43,355 nt of DNA from Betaproteobacteria bacterium (GCA_009924525.1 RFRK01000002.1:1-43355); one strand, 5' to 3'. Shown: positions 33,629 through 42,178, numbered from the stretch's first letter. Translations and numbers: made by a program. Notes: a model not told the origin generated them from the sequence alone.

Positions 33629-34501
33629 CTAGGCCCGACGCTTCAGGTCCATCAAACGAAGAATCATTGGTGTGAAGATAAGCTGCATGGCGAGGCCCAT
33701 TTTTCCGCCCGGTATCAATAGTGTGTTAGGCCGCGTCATCATGGAATCATGAAGCATTGACAACAAATACGGAAAGTCAATTCCCTTGGGGTTCGCAAAT
33801 CGAATTACCACCATGCTCTCATCGGCGGTCGGAATATCTCGGGCGATAAAGGGATTCGAAGTGTCTACAGTTGGAACTCGCTGAAAATTAACATGTGTTC
33901 TAGAGAACTGCGGAACAATATGATTGATGTAATCTGGCATGCGACGAAGAATCGTATCGACAACTGCCTCTTGCGAATAGCCACGCGTGGTCTTATCACG
34001 CAGTAATTTCTGAATCCACTCTAAATTAATGGTCGGCACAACACCAACCAAGAGATCAACATGCCTTGCAACATTGACTTCTGGCCCGACATAGCCGCCG
34101 TGCAGCCCCTCGTAGAACAATAAATCCGCCGATGCAATCATGTCCTGCCAGGCGGTGAATGTGCCCGGCTCGCATCCGGATTCCGCCGCGCCAGCAGCAT
34201 CATGGATATAACGACGCACACGGCCAGCTCCGGTCTGGGCAAATGTTGAAAAGGTCTCCTCCAGCTCCTTTAAGAGATTCGCCTCGGGACCAAAGTCGCT
34301 AAAGCTTGGGTTTCCCAGCTGCGCCTGGCGCTGGATTTCAGCACGCATCGCCTGTCGATCAAAGCGATGCATGGAGTCGCCTTCAAGAATTTGTGCCTGA
34401 ATGCCCTCACGCCGAAAGATATGTTGAAAACTGCTCATCACCGAAGTGGTTCCCGCCCCGGATGAGCCCGTAATTGCAACAATCGGATAACGAACCGACA
34501 T
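33629..34501 (-). CDS. prk: phosphoribulokinase
   Basis: AITGSSGAGTTSVM P-loop, EGDSMHRFDR, FYEGLHGGYVGPEVNVARHVDLLVGVVPTINLEWIQKL. Confidence 0.96.
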   Translation of the reverse strand: MSVRYPIVAITGSSGAGTTSVMSSFQHIFRREGIQAQILEGDSMHRFDRQAMRAEIQRQAQLGNPSFSDFGPEANLLKELEETFSTFAQTGAGRVRRYIHDAAGAAESGCEPGTFTAWQDMIASADLLFYEGLHGGYVGPEVNVARHVDLLVGVVPTINLEWIQKLLRDKTTRGYSQEAVVDTILRRMPDYINHIVPQFSRTHVNFQRVPTVDTSNPFIARDIPTADESMVVIRFANPKGIDFPYLLSMLHDSMMTRPNTLLIPGGKMGLAMQLIFTPMILRLMDLKRRA

Positions 34502-34545
34502 GAAAACCCTTCCTAGGGAATGTGGCCACGCCCAGTATCCCCCGG

Positions 34546-35604
34546 TTATTGAAACAAAGAACGCTCCTTGAATAACGGCGAGGAGTAGCGCTCATCAATG
34601 CCGTTATCGTGCTCGTGATGGTAACGCTCCAGGCGCTCACACTCTGAACGCGCACCTAAAATCAACGGTACGCAGTCATGGATCTGAGTCGGTTCGATAT
34701 CTAATATCCGGTGCCGGCCTGTGGTGGCCCGGCCCCCGGCCTGCTCCACGAGCATCCCGATTGGCGCTGCTTCAGTCAATAAGAAGCGGTGGCCGGCTCG
34801 CTCCTGCTCGCGAGGGTAAAGCGCCACCCCACCCCGCATCAAAATCCGGTGCAGATCCGCCACGATGCTGGCACTCCAGCGCAGATGAAAATCTCGGCCC
34901 CGGATATCGGCACTTCCCGCCTTGCATTCGGTGATGTAACGCTGCACAGGCGACTCCCAGAGACGCTCGCGGCCAACATCGATGGCGAACTCGTCGGCGC
35001 CATCTGCGATCTTTAGTCCCGGATGAGTCAAAAAAAACCTGTCGGACTCAAGATCCAAGGTAAATCCGTGGGTGCCACTGCCGATAGTGATGACCAGCAA
35101 AGTCGCCGGACCGTAGATCGCATAGCCGGCCGCAATCTGAGACCGGCCGGACGGCAGTGCATTGCTTGTCGCTGACGCTGGGTGAACGCTTGCAGGCCAG
35201 ACTCCAAAAATCGATCCAGCAGTGGCATTGATGTCAAAATTCGCCGCGCCCTCTAGAGGCGAGATTGCAACCCAAAAAGGCCGTGCGCTCTGGGTCTTAA
35301 GGGCCAGAGGGGCCTGGGTCTGAAAGACTGCCTCGGCAAGACCCTGGCCCGACACCGCATCAAAAAAAGTAGCGGTGGCTTGATCTAGGCGTGCCAACTC
35401 AGACAGCGGCCCCGGATCGCTGGGCCGAGTGGCGACGCTGCTTGTTGGCTGCCCTGCCAGCCGGCCTTGGGCGGAATCCGCCGAGACGATCCGTACCGCT
35501 TTCGCGATGGCAGTAATCAAGGCGACAAGGTCCTGGCCGTGGGCCAGACCATTCAGGCCTTCCCCCAAAAAGTCATCAAGTGTGCGAAGCATCGCCTCTG
35601 ACAT
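34546..35604 (-). CDS. fbp: fructose-1,6-bisphosphatase class 1
   Basis: VAISPLEGAANFDINATAGSIFGVWP; GGVALYPRE; EAAPIGMLVEQAGGRA. Confidence 0.92.
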   Translation of the reverse strand: MSEAMLRTLDDFLGEGLNGLAHGQDLVALITAIAKAVRIVSADSAQGRLAGQPTSSVATRPSDPGPLSELARLDQATATFFDAVSGQGLAEAVFQTQAPLALKTQSARPFWVAISPLEGAANFDINATAGSIFGVWPASVHPASATSNALPSGRSQIAAGYAIYGPATLLVITIGSGTHGFTLDLESDRFFLTHPGLKIADGADEFAIDVGRERLWESPVQRYITECKAGSADIRGRDFHLRWSASIVADLHRILMRGGVALYPREQERAGHRFLLTEAAPIGMLVEQAGGRATTGRHRILDIEPTQIHDCVPLILGARSECERLERYHHEHDNGIDERYSSPLFKERSLFQ

Positions 35605-35644
35605 CAGATATTTGATAAGTTAAGGTAACAGCTTTTCGAGCAGA

Positions 35645-35663
35645 TCATAAGTTTTGCTTATGA
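35645..35663. promoter_or_regulatory. putative LysR/CbbR-type T-N11-A inverted repeat overlapping the cbbR start
   Basis: TCATAAG-TTTTG-CTTATGA perfect 7-bp arms containing T-N11-A. Confidence 0.5.
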
Positions 35664-36595
35664 AAAATCTCAGTCTTCGGCAAATTCGAATCTTTTCGGC
35701 TGCAGCGCGGCATCTGAGCTTTGTCCGCGCCGCGGAGGAGCTGCACCTGTCTGCACCCGCCGTATCGATGCAGATTAAAGAGCTGGAAGGGGAAATCGGC
35801 TCGCCTTTATTTCTAAGATCGGGACGAAAAGTGGAGCTCACCTCGGCCGGCGAGTACTTCTGGGTCTACGCCAAAAAGGTGCTCAGCACACTGGCCGAGG
35901 CCGAGGCGGTGATGCAAAAACTGAAAGGTGCTGAAGCTGGAAATTTAAAAATCGGTCTTGTGAGCACCGCAAAATACTCGGTGCCTCGCATGCTCGGACT
36001 ATTTCGGGAGGCCCATCCTGGAATCCAAATTTCGCTTAATGTTTGTAATCGGGAAACGCTTGTTTCACTGCTGCGCGACGGAGAAATTGATCTTGCGGTC
36101 ATGGGCCGGCCCCCGAAAAATCTGGATACCCGGGCGGATGTCTTTGCCCACCATCCCCATGCCTTCATTGCGTCTCCGCAGCATCCATTGGCGGGGATGT
36201 CCGACATTCAGGCTGAAGCGCTCAACCACGAAGAGCTGATCTCCCGCGAAGAGGGCTCGGGCACTCGGGCCATCATGGAGACCTATATCACCCAACACCG
36301 GGTCAGCCCCACCATTTCGATGGAGATGTCGAGTAACGAAACCATCAAGCAGGCAGTTATTGCCGGATTGGGCATCTCCTTTGTATCGCTGCACACGGTC
36401 GGATTAGAAATAGCGCATGGACAGCTTGTGGTGCTGAATATGGAAGGCACACCCGTACGTCGGGCCTGGCATGTGGTCTCGCTAACTCAGCGTCACCTAT
36501 CGCCGGCCGCAGAGGCCTTTCGCGTCTTTATGTGCGAGCGTGGTGCACAATTACTCGCAGAACAATTTCCTAACCTTGAGTCGCCCCGCCTATGA
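35660..36595 (+). CDS. cbbR: LysR-family regulator, CbbR
   Basis: N-terminal LRQIRIFSAAARHLSFVRAAEELHLSAPAVSMQIKELEGEIGSPLF; divergent from fbp-prk-pgk. Confidence 0.9.
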   Translation: MKNLSLRQIRIFSAAARHLSFVRAAEELHLSAPAVSMQIKELEGEIGSPLFLRSGRKVELTSAGEYFWVYAKKVLSTLAEAEAVMQKLKGAEAGNLKIGLVSTAKYSVPRMLGLFREAHPGIQISLNVCNRETLVSLLRDGEIDLAVMGRPPKNLDTRADVFAHHPHAFIASPQHPLAGMSDIQAEALNHEELISREEGSGTRAIMETYITQHRVSPTISMEMSSNETIKQAVIAGLGISFVSLHTVGLEIAHGQLVVLNMEGTPVRRAWHVVSLTQRHLSPAAEAFRVFMCERGAQLLAEQFPNLESPRL

Positions 36596-36951
36596 CGCCT
36601 CCCGTTCGCTGGCTTACCGAAAAAATCGCAATCGCGGGCCAGATCAGTCCCGAGCATCTGCAAAGCCTTTCCGAGTTGGGCTTTAAGAGCATCATTTGTA
36701 ATCGGCCGGATAACGAATATGGCCCCGGACAGCCCAGTGCTGAGTCAATTCGCGAGCGGGCCGAGTCTATCGGTCTGCAGTTCGCGCTTCTTCCCGTGAG
36801 TGGAGATGGCGGTACGGCCCGCGACGCCCAAGAGATGGGCAAGCTACTCTCGAGCCTGCCCACACCGATTCTTGCTTACTGTTACTCGGGCGGCCGTTGC
36901 ATGGCGTTAATCGGCAACGCTGCCCGAATGGGTCTGCCCATTCCCGCCTAG
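36592..36951 (+). CDS. TIGR01244-type / DUF442 sulfurtransferase-phosphatase-like protein
   Basis: GQISPEHLQSLSELGFKSIICNRPDNE...CYSGGRCMAL; ATGA overlap with cbbR. Confidence 0.82.
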   Translation: MTPPVRWLTEKIAIAGQISPEHLQSLSELGFKSIICNRPDNEYGPGQPSAESIRERAESIGLQFALLPVSGDGGTARDAQEMGKLLSSLPTPILAYCYSGGRCMALIGNAARMGLPIPA

Positions 36952-37928
36952 AGAACTCCGACCAGCGGCCTGCCCTCTCGCGACCAGAGATACAACGAGC
37001 CATCGTAGAGCCTGACATTGGCGTTACCCAGTAACTCGGAAAATACAAACCAAGCCCCGGAGGCGAGATTGCCACTGTTACAGTAGCTGATCGCCGGCGC
37101 CGTGGCATCAACACCCAATAGCTTTGCCAGTGTCTGGTACTGCGCGCGGGTTAGAAAATACTGTGCGCCCTGCACGCTACGAAACATCAATTCGGGCGGC
37201 AGAGATTTTGCGTTAGCGATATGGCCATATTGATTCACATAAGACCGTTTGGCGAGCCCATAAAACGCTGCAGACTCTCGACCATCAATCAATTGCGGCC
37301 GTGATGATTTAGAAGCCTGCTCCACATCGGCCGAGCCTGCAATTAACGTAGCGCGATAGCCCTTGGTAGCCCAGTTCCCCGGTGCAGGCGGGGCTACGCC
37401 GGCCGGCTGAAGCACCCGGCCCGAGACCAGCCAGCCCGCACTGCCGCCATCAAGTACCGCCACCCGATCCTCTCCGAAGACCTTCAAAGTCCAGTAAAGT
37501 CGCAAGGCTTCGACCACATCCGAGGGGTCCAGCCCAAGCGCCGCGATCACAATCGGCTTATCGCTGCGCAATCCTGCAGCGCGCAGCCGCGACTCCAGCT
37601 CTTCGCGATCGGGGATCAGATATTTGGTCTTCTGACCATCAAAGAGTTTTTCGCTGCGCACTAAGGCGTAATCCACTAAAAGCGCGCCAGGAATTACCCC
37701 GCCCACTTCCTCGACCTGGACCTTGCCGGTTTTCTTCTCCACCGAGGTCACGGATTGGCGGCTGTAGCTTTTGGTGTCAGAGCGCACATCCACCAGCTGA
37801 ACTTGGGCCTGATTGGCTGCAAGCCAATCCGCAGTCACGATTGGGCCGGGTAGCTGCTGCGCAAACACCAGCGAGACCCCTAACGCAGTGAATGCTGCGA
37901 TCAATAATTTTGAAATGCTCCTCATCAC
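36948..37928 (-). CDS. exported two-domain rhodanese-like sulfurtransferase
   Basis: Signal peptide; VTADWLAANQAQVQLVDVRSD; active Cys in SYCNSGNLASG; GTG/ATG start overlapping the upstream stop. Confidence 0.9.
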   Translation of the reverse strand: MMRSISKLLIAAFTALGVSLVFAQQLPGPIVTADWLAANQAQVQLVDVRSDTKSYSRQSVTSVEKKTGKVQVEEVGGVIPGALLVDYALVRSEKLFDGQKTKYLIPDREELESRLRAAGLRSDKPIVIAALGLDPSDVVEALRLYWTLKVFGEDRVAVLDGGSAGWLVSGRVLQPAGVAPPAPGNWATKGYRATLIAGSADVEQASKSSRPQLIDGRESAAFYGLAKRSYVNQYGHIANAKSLPPELMFRSVQGAQYFLTRAQYQTLAKLLGVDATAPAISYCNSGNLASGAWFVFSELLGNANVRLYDGSLYLWSREGRPLVGVL

Positions 37929-38551
37929 CTATCCTTTTTGGTTTCTTGCTTTGAAAGCCGGGCTAAGGTTTTCATCAAATCAATCGGTCTCTCACAGATG
38001 ACATCCCAGCGCCGATCCGTGAGGTGCGATACACAGCCGGTTGCCCGTTGCCGTTGCTGATGCCAGCGATATCGCCGTTGATGCAGGGCCTGAATCTCTG
38101 GGCGATATAAATGCACCATGGCGCAAAGCCATCGGCCAACCGGCGATAGACGGCCCCGCAGCTGACAGTGAAACCGCTGGAGGGCCGATTCCAGATGCTG
38201 TGGCGCTACCCAGTGCTCCCCCGTCACCCATTGGTTGGTGAGGAACAATCGTGTTGGTAGGCCCTTTGGGTTCATCGAAACACCAATCAAATGATGAAAT
38301 CGATGTCGGCCGCCGGGTCGAGTAAACACATGGAAGTGGCCATGCTCATCATCGGAATGCTGAGCACCACTGTGGGCGTGATAGTAAAACTCACTGTTGT
38401 GTGTCACATCGACCGCATCATGGGCAGGGTAATGCTGCCACTGGATAAATTGCTGGGCGCCACACAGGGCCGCGATGCTGAGATTTGATCGTTGGTGTGC
38501 CAGGCGCTGCATGACACCCATGATCGACTCCGCACACTGCCTTGGCTGCAT
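37925..38551 (-). CDS. DUF6969-like protein of unknown function
   Basis: WQHYPAHDAVD...FYYHAHSG...EHGHFHVFTRPGG..HHLIGVSMNPKGLPTRLFLTNQWVTGEHW; family name from memory; coupled to the preceding ORF by TAATG. Confidence 0.72.
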   Translation of the reverse strand: MQPRQCAESIMGVMQRLAHQRSNLSIAALCGAQQFIQWQHYPAHDAVDVTHNSEFYYHAHSGAQHSDDEHGHFHVFTRPGGRHRFHHLIGVSMNPKGLPTRLFLTNQWVTGEHWVAPQHLESALQRFHCQLRGRLSPVGRWLCAMVHLYRPEIQALHQRRYRWHQQRQRATGCVSHLTDRRWDVICERPIDLMKTLARLSKQETKKDR

Positions 38552-38781
38552 TACTCAGACTTTTTCCGTTTTGGGCCGCAGGGATTGCTCGGTCCACAAG
38601 GATTCGCAGAGCGCTTTTTTGGGCCGCAGGGATTGCTCGGCCCGCAGGGGCTGCTTTTTCGGCTTTTCGGAGCGCAGGGCGATCCGGCCTTTGCATCCTG
38701 CGCAGAGACCGCTGTCGGAGCAACAATGCCAGTGGAGAGCGCAAGTGCCAACGCCACGAGTTTTTGAGATGGTTTTTTCAT
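38551..38781 (-). CDS. small exported basic Cys-repeat (PCGP) protein
   Basis: Signal peptide ending AVSAQDA then five PC[AG]P motifs: SPCAPKSRKSSPCGPSNPCGPKKRSANPCGPSNPCGPKRKKSE. Confidence 0.82.
   Translation of the reverse strand: MKKPSQKLVALALALSTGIVAPTAVSAQDAKAGSPCAPKSRKSSPCGPSNPCGPKKRSANPCGPSNPCGPKRKKSE
38569..38640. repeat. 24-nt perfect direct repeat (two copies, 48-nt period) within the PCGP protein gene
   Basis: TTTTGGGCCGCAGGGATTGCTCGG at 38569-38592 and 38617-38640. Confidence 0.9.
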
Positions 38782-38809
38782 AGTGCTTTTTTCCTTGTTA
38801 AGATTTCAA

Positions 38810-39421
38810 TCATGCAGAAGACTTTACGGGCCGTGAGTCGCCAGCAACTGCCTCAATCGCAGTAACGGGTCCACCGAAGCGGCGCTCCAAGGCACTGCCG
38901 CCAATAAAGACAGCCACTGCGGCAATCACCATCGCGATATTCACCCAAAGGCTCGACACGCCAAGCGCCGCGGGCAAGGTATCGCCAATGGTCACTTCGC
39001 CGAGAGTGGTCAAGGATTCAATCTGTTCATAAGCCCCCGCAAACACCAACGTGCCAACGATCAGTCCCGCCAGAAATACGCTCGCATCCAGTCGGCCCGA
39101 CATCAAGCCCACCACTGAGGTGCCTGGGCAATAACCGCCCACAGCAAAGCCAGACCCGATGAGGATTCCGCCGATTGCTGCTGCTCCGAGTAAAGCCGGA
39201 GGAACAAACAGGCCCTCTAGGCTAATCAGACCAAACCATTCCGAGAGCATCAGCCCGACCGAAGTCAAAACAATGGCGGTGAACATCACCTTAAAGACCG
39301 ACCAGTCGGCGAGACGAAACTGAGCCGTCAGCTTGTAAGGGCTGCCAAACCCAGCGTTTTCGAGAACAAAACCAAAGGCAAAGCCCAGCACGAGCCCAGA
39401 GAGAATTTCAATCGGCGTCAT
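38810..39421 (-). CDS. YeeE/YedE (TsuA-like) sulfur-compound transporter, half 2
   Basis: FGFVLENAGFGSPYKLTAQF; GSGFAVGGYCPGTSVVGLMSGRLDA. Confidence 0.92.
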   Translation of the reverse strand: MTPIEILSGLVLGFAFGFVLENAGFGSPYKLTAQFRLADWSVFKVMFTAIVLTSVGLMLSEWFGLISLEGLFVPPALLGAAAIGGILIGSGFAVGGYCPGTSVVGLMSGRLDASVFLAGLIVGTLVFAGAYEQIESLTTLGEVTIGDTLPAALGVSSLWVNIAMVIAAVAVFIGGSALERRFGGPVTAIEAVAGDSRPVKSSA

Positions 39422-39933
39422 TATCGAACTCCCCGCACCAGCCGGCTCACCACCAGACCCGCTGCAAAAAACATTATTAGGAATGTGAAGCCTGCAAGGC
39501 TAAGCGTAGCGGCACCGGAGAGCCCCATGCCACTGGTGCAGCCGGCTGCAATACGTGCGCCCAGGCCCGCAAGCAAACCACCAGCAAAGGCAGTGATCAG
39601 GCGACGGGGTGTGCCCAGTGTTTTCTGGCCATCGATTTGAAATCGAATCCTGCGCGCAAGCCGCGCGGAAACATATGCGCCGAGCGCCACACCGATCATC
39701 TGCCAGGTAATCCAGGCGGAAAAGATGCTCTCCTCGGCGATTGGGCCGAGATAGCTTTCTTCGCCCATGAAGGCTGGAACCCCCGATGCCAACCAGGCGG
39801 TGACGCGCGTGGTGAAACCTGTTGCACCCAGCCCGTGGCCGGTGATTAAAAAGGTGAAGAGCAGAACCAGCCCAAGGGCAATACCAGCCCACAGGGGATG
39901 CCAGAAGGGTTTGGGTTGCGTCTCAAGATGCAT
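39421..39933 (-). CDS. YeeE/YedE (TsuA-like) sulfur-compound transporter, half 1
   Basis: FAGGLLAGLGARIAAGCTSGMGLSGAATLSLAGFTFLIMFFAAG. Confidence 0.92.
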   Translation of the reverse strand: MHLETQPKPFWHPLWAGIALGLVLLFTFLITGHGLGATGFTTRVTAWLASGVPAFMGEESYLGPIAEESIFSAWITWQMIGVALGAYVSARLARRIRFQIDGQKTLGTPRRLITAFAGGLLAGLGARIAAGCTSGMGLSGAATLSLAGFTFLIMFFAAGLVVSRLVRGVR

Positions 39934-40267
39934 GCGTTACCCCCTTACGTGATTTTTTTTGCGAGCAAAACAGTCCGTGAAGCGCCAACAGCATGCTACC
40001 CACCCGAGGGTCCCCGATGGCGTAATAAACATACTTGCCATCCCGACGGGTCTTCACCAGGCCCTCTTCGCGCAATACCCCAAGCTGCTGCGACAGGGTC
40101 GGCTGCTCAATGCCAGTACAAGACTCCAAGTCGCTGACACAACATTCGCCCTCGGTCAGCTGACACAGCAAAAGCAGCCGATCCTCATTGGCCATGAGCC
40201 GCAGAAAGCCTGCCGCCCGGCCTGCGGCTAAGCGCAGGGCACTGACCCCCATGGCGCGCTCTGACAT
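39923..40267 (-). CDS. ArsR-family regulator (BigR/SqrR-like candidate)
   Basis: ECCVSDLESCTGIEQPTLSQQLGVLREEGLVKTRRDGKYVYYAI; RBS AAAGGAG. Confidence 0.9.
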   Translation of the reverse strand: MSERAMGVSALRLAAGRAAGFLRLMANEDRLLLLCQLTEGECCVSDLESCTGIEQPTLSQQLGVLREEGLVKTRRDGKYVYYAIGDPRVGSMLLALHGLFCSQKKSRKGVTHAS

Positions 40268-40303
40268 CGGCTTTACTCCTTTATTAAAACTTAAGTAAAA
40301 AAC

Positions 40304-40332
40304 ATTATATATTTAAATATAACGTAAGTCAA
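40304..40332 (-). promoter_or_regulatory. sigma70-type promoter with palindromic operator in the spacer for the ArsR-YeeE operon
   Basis: Minus strand TTGACT-N17-TATAAT; 14-bp palindrome TATATTTAAATATA at 40308-40321. Confidence 0.8.
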
Positions 40333-40442
40333 ATAAAAAGGACTAAAACGCCGGATGCTCCTGGCGCAGCTGCCTGTTGGTGGCTTTGGCGCGCTCCCGG
40401 GGTGGGTTAAAAGACTGGCGCGCCGAAAGGCAGCGCGTCGCT

Positions 40443-41075
40443 CTAGTGAATTGTGGTGGAAAACGATGGGCTGCCGAAGCCGGGGCTAACGCAGCGCCAT
40501 CGGGCCTCGCGTGTTCCAATCGCAGTGATCAAGCCCGACTCTAGCGAAAGTCTGCGAACCACAACCGTTAGCTTATTCCGTTGAAGGTGATAAGTACCAA
40601 TGACTGCCTGTTCAGCAGGAAAAGCGCTTTGCTTCACCAAATTCAAATCTCGCGACAGGATGACCATGCCATTGGAATCGAACTTAATTGCACTGGAGAG
40701 TTCGACCTGCCGAACCGGAACACTGCAAGTATTGAATATGCTAGCGCGGAGCAGTTCTCCCATTGAAATACCCAGCGCGCCCGGCACGTAGTTCTGAATA
40801 TCAACGACATCCGGCACAACATACGCGAGCTTGTTGCCGGGTCCGATTTCAACGCCGTCCGGGGTCGGCAGGCAGACTTCTTTGGAAACCTCGGTCAGGA
40901 GCTTGCGCATATCAATACGGGCAAGCGCCTCCTCGCGAGTAATTCTGCAATCCTCGATCGGGTGATCCTTCAGCAGCACATTGTCAATGCGCTCAACCCC
41001 AGTTGCACAGCCCGAAAGCAGAATAGCCCCCGCAATAAGCGCCAGGCTCAGGCGGCGTGCAGGGGCCTTGAACAT
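40443..41075 (-). CDS. FlgO-like lipoprotein
   Basis: Lipobox LLSGC; VILSRDLNLVKQSAFPAEQAVIGTYHLQRNKLTVVVRRLSLESGLITAIGTREARW resembles FlgO C-terminal half. Confidence 0.7.
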   Translation of the reverse strand: MFKAPARRLSLALIAGAILLSGCATGVERIDNVLLKDHPIEDCRITREEALARIDMRKLLTEVSKEVCLPTPDGVEIGPGNKLAYVVPDVVDIQNYVPGALGISMGELLRASIFNTCSVPVRQVELSSAIKFDSNGMVILSRDLNLVKQSAFPAEQAVIGTYHLQRNKLTVVVRRLSLESGLITAIGTREARWRCVSPGFGSPSFSTTIH

Positions 41076-41085
41076 CGGAAGAAGC

Positions 41086-41736
41086 TTAGCGGGTCAGCTG
41101 TACGACAGGCGCGGGCTTGGGTTTGTCCACCAAAGAGCTGATGAACTTATCCCGCAAAAAACGTGTCTGCGATGTCGAGACGACCTGCCCACTTGCGAGA
41201 TCCAGCACGCGAACACTCACCAGAATTCCGTCGACAGTCAACGTGTAAGTGCCCGTGACGACATTCGCGGCAGACATCGATCCACGCAGACGCTTCAGTT
41301 CCCGACTCAGCGAGAACTCGCCTTCTTCATTGATGATCAGGTCTCGGGTCATGCGCATATCGGTGACATTCCAGCCGCGAATCTGCAGCTGATGCATAAA
41401 ATGCTCACCCATCAGACGGCCCAGCGACGAAGTCTCGCCCAGGTTATTCAGATCCACAAAGCTGGTGATCACAGTAGGACGGGTGCGCACTTCTGGGTGC
41501 GCATTGCGCTCGATTTGCTCGGTGAGGAACATCATGCCGCTATTGAACATGCCGGCGGGCGTACCGCTACGCTGCACGACGATCGGCTCATAGGGAACGC
41601 TGTAACGGGTCAATGCGGCCTCGCGGGTGGAGATCAGCGCCGACTCTTCCTTCACCACCGGCGCGGCAAGGGCAGACTGGAGTGCTACAGCCGAGACTGC
41701 AAGCGTCAGTGTTGTTTTGATTGCAAAGGTTTTCAT
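41086..41736 (-). CDS. FlgO-family envelope protein
   Basis: VITSFVDLNNLGETSSLGRLMGEHFMHQLQIRGWNVTDMR...EFSLSRELKRL...VVTGTYTL; signal peptide. Confidence 0.8.
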   Translation of the reverse strand: MKTFAIKTTLTLAVSAVALQSALAAPVVKEESALISTREAALTRYSVPYEPIVVQRSGTPAGMFNSGMMFLTEQIERNAHPEVRTRPTVITSFVDLNNLGETSSLGRLMGEHFMHQLQIRGWNVTDMRMTRDLIINEEGEFSLSRELKRLRGSMSAANVVTGTYTLTVDGILVSVRVLDLASGQVVSTSQTRFLRDKFISSLVDKPKPAPVVQLTR

Positions 41737-41750
41737 TTCATGGCCCTTTC

Positions 41751-42044
41751 TTATTTCCAGCAGGCAGCAGCCTGCACCTGGGCGGCGCCATCGGCGAGCA
41801 CCATGCGGTCAACCGGCCGAACCCGGGCATCGGTCTCGGGCACCTGGACGCGGTATTCAACAGGGTAGTCGTTGCAGAGGGCCGGGCGTGTCACTGCAAC
41901 GGCGTAATAAGGCGGCTTCACATTGCACTCAGCACAGGGTTGAGCGACTGCGGGGGCTTGAGCCGTAGCGGGGGGCAGCTGAAGCTGAGCACAGCCCGTG
42001 AGTAAGACCGAAAAACCTATTGATATCAATAATTTATGTTTCAC
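41751..42044 (-). CDS. small putative lipoprotein of unknown function
   Basis: Lipobox LLTGC; 97 aa, Cys-containing; co-directional with FlgO-like genes. Confidence 0.65.
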   Translation of the reverse strand: MKHKLLISIGFSVLLTGCAQLQLPPATAQAPAVAQPCAECNVKPPYYAVAVTRPALCNDYPVEYRVQVPETDARVRPVDRMVLADGAAQVQAAACWK

Positions 42045-42178
42045 TTTGAACCCCTATTCTCGGACCAACATACGCCTATTCGGCCCGCTTTTTTCAATAC
42101 AAGACCAGCGGAAACCTCTTCACATCAGAGTTTACGGCGCCGGGGCGCGATTGGTTTAACTGGGGTCTAAACGAGGGT

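Noticed and set aside
38569-38640. CRISPR-like direct repeats
   Set aside because: Only two copies, in frame within a coding gene; no spacer array or cas genes.
38475-38865. Plus-strand ORFs with repetitive GPQGLLGPQG-like translation over the PCGP gene
   Set aside because: They are the antisense reading of the 48-nt repeat; the minus strand ORF has a signal peptide and coupled neighbours.
40355-40489. 44-aa plus-strand ORF (MLLAQLPVGGFGALPGWVKRLARRK...)
   Set aside because: No well-placed RBS, overlaps the 3' end of the FlgO-like gene, low-information composition.
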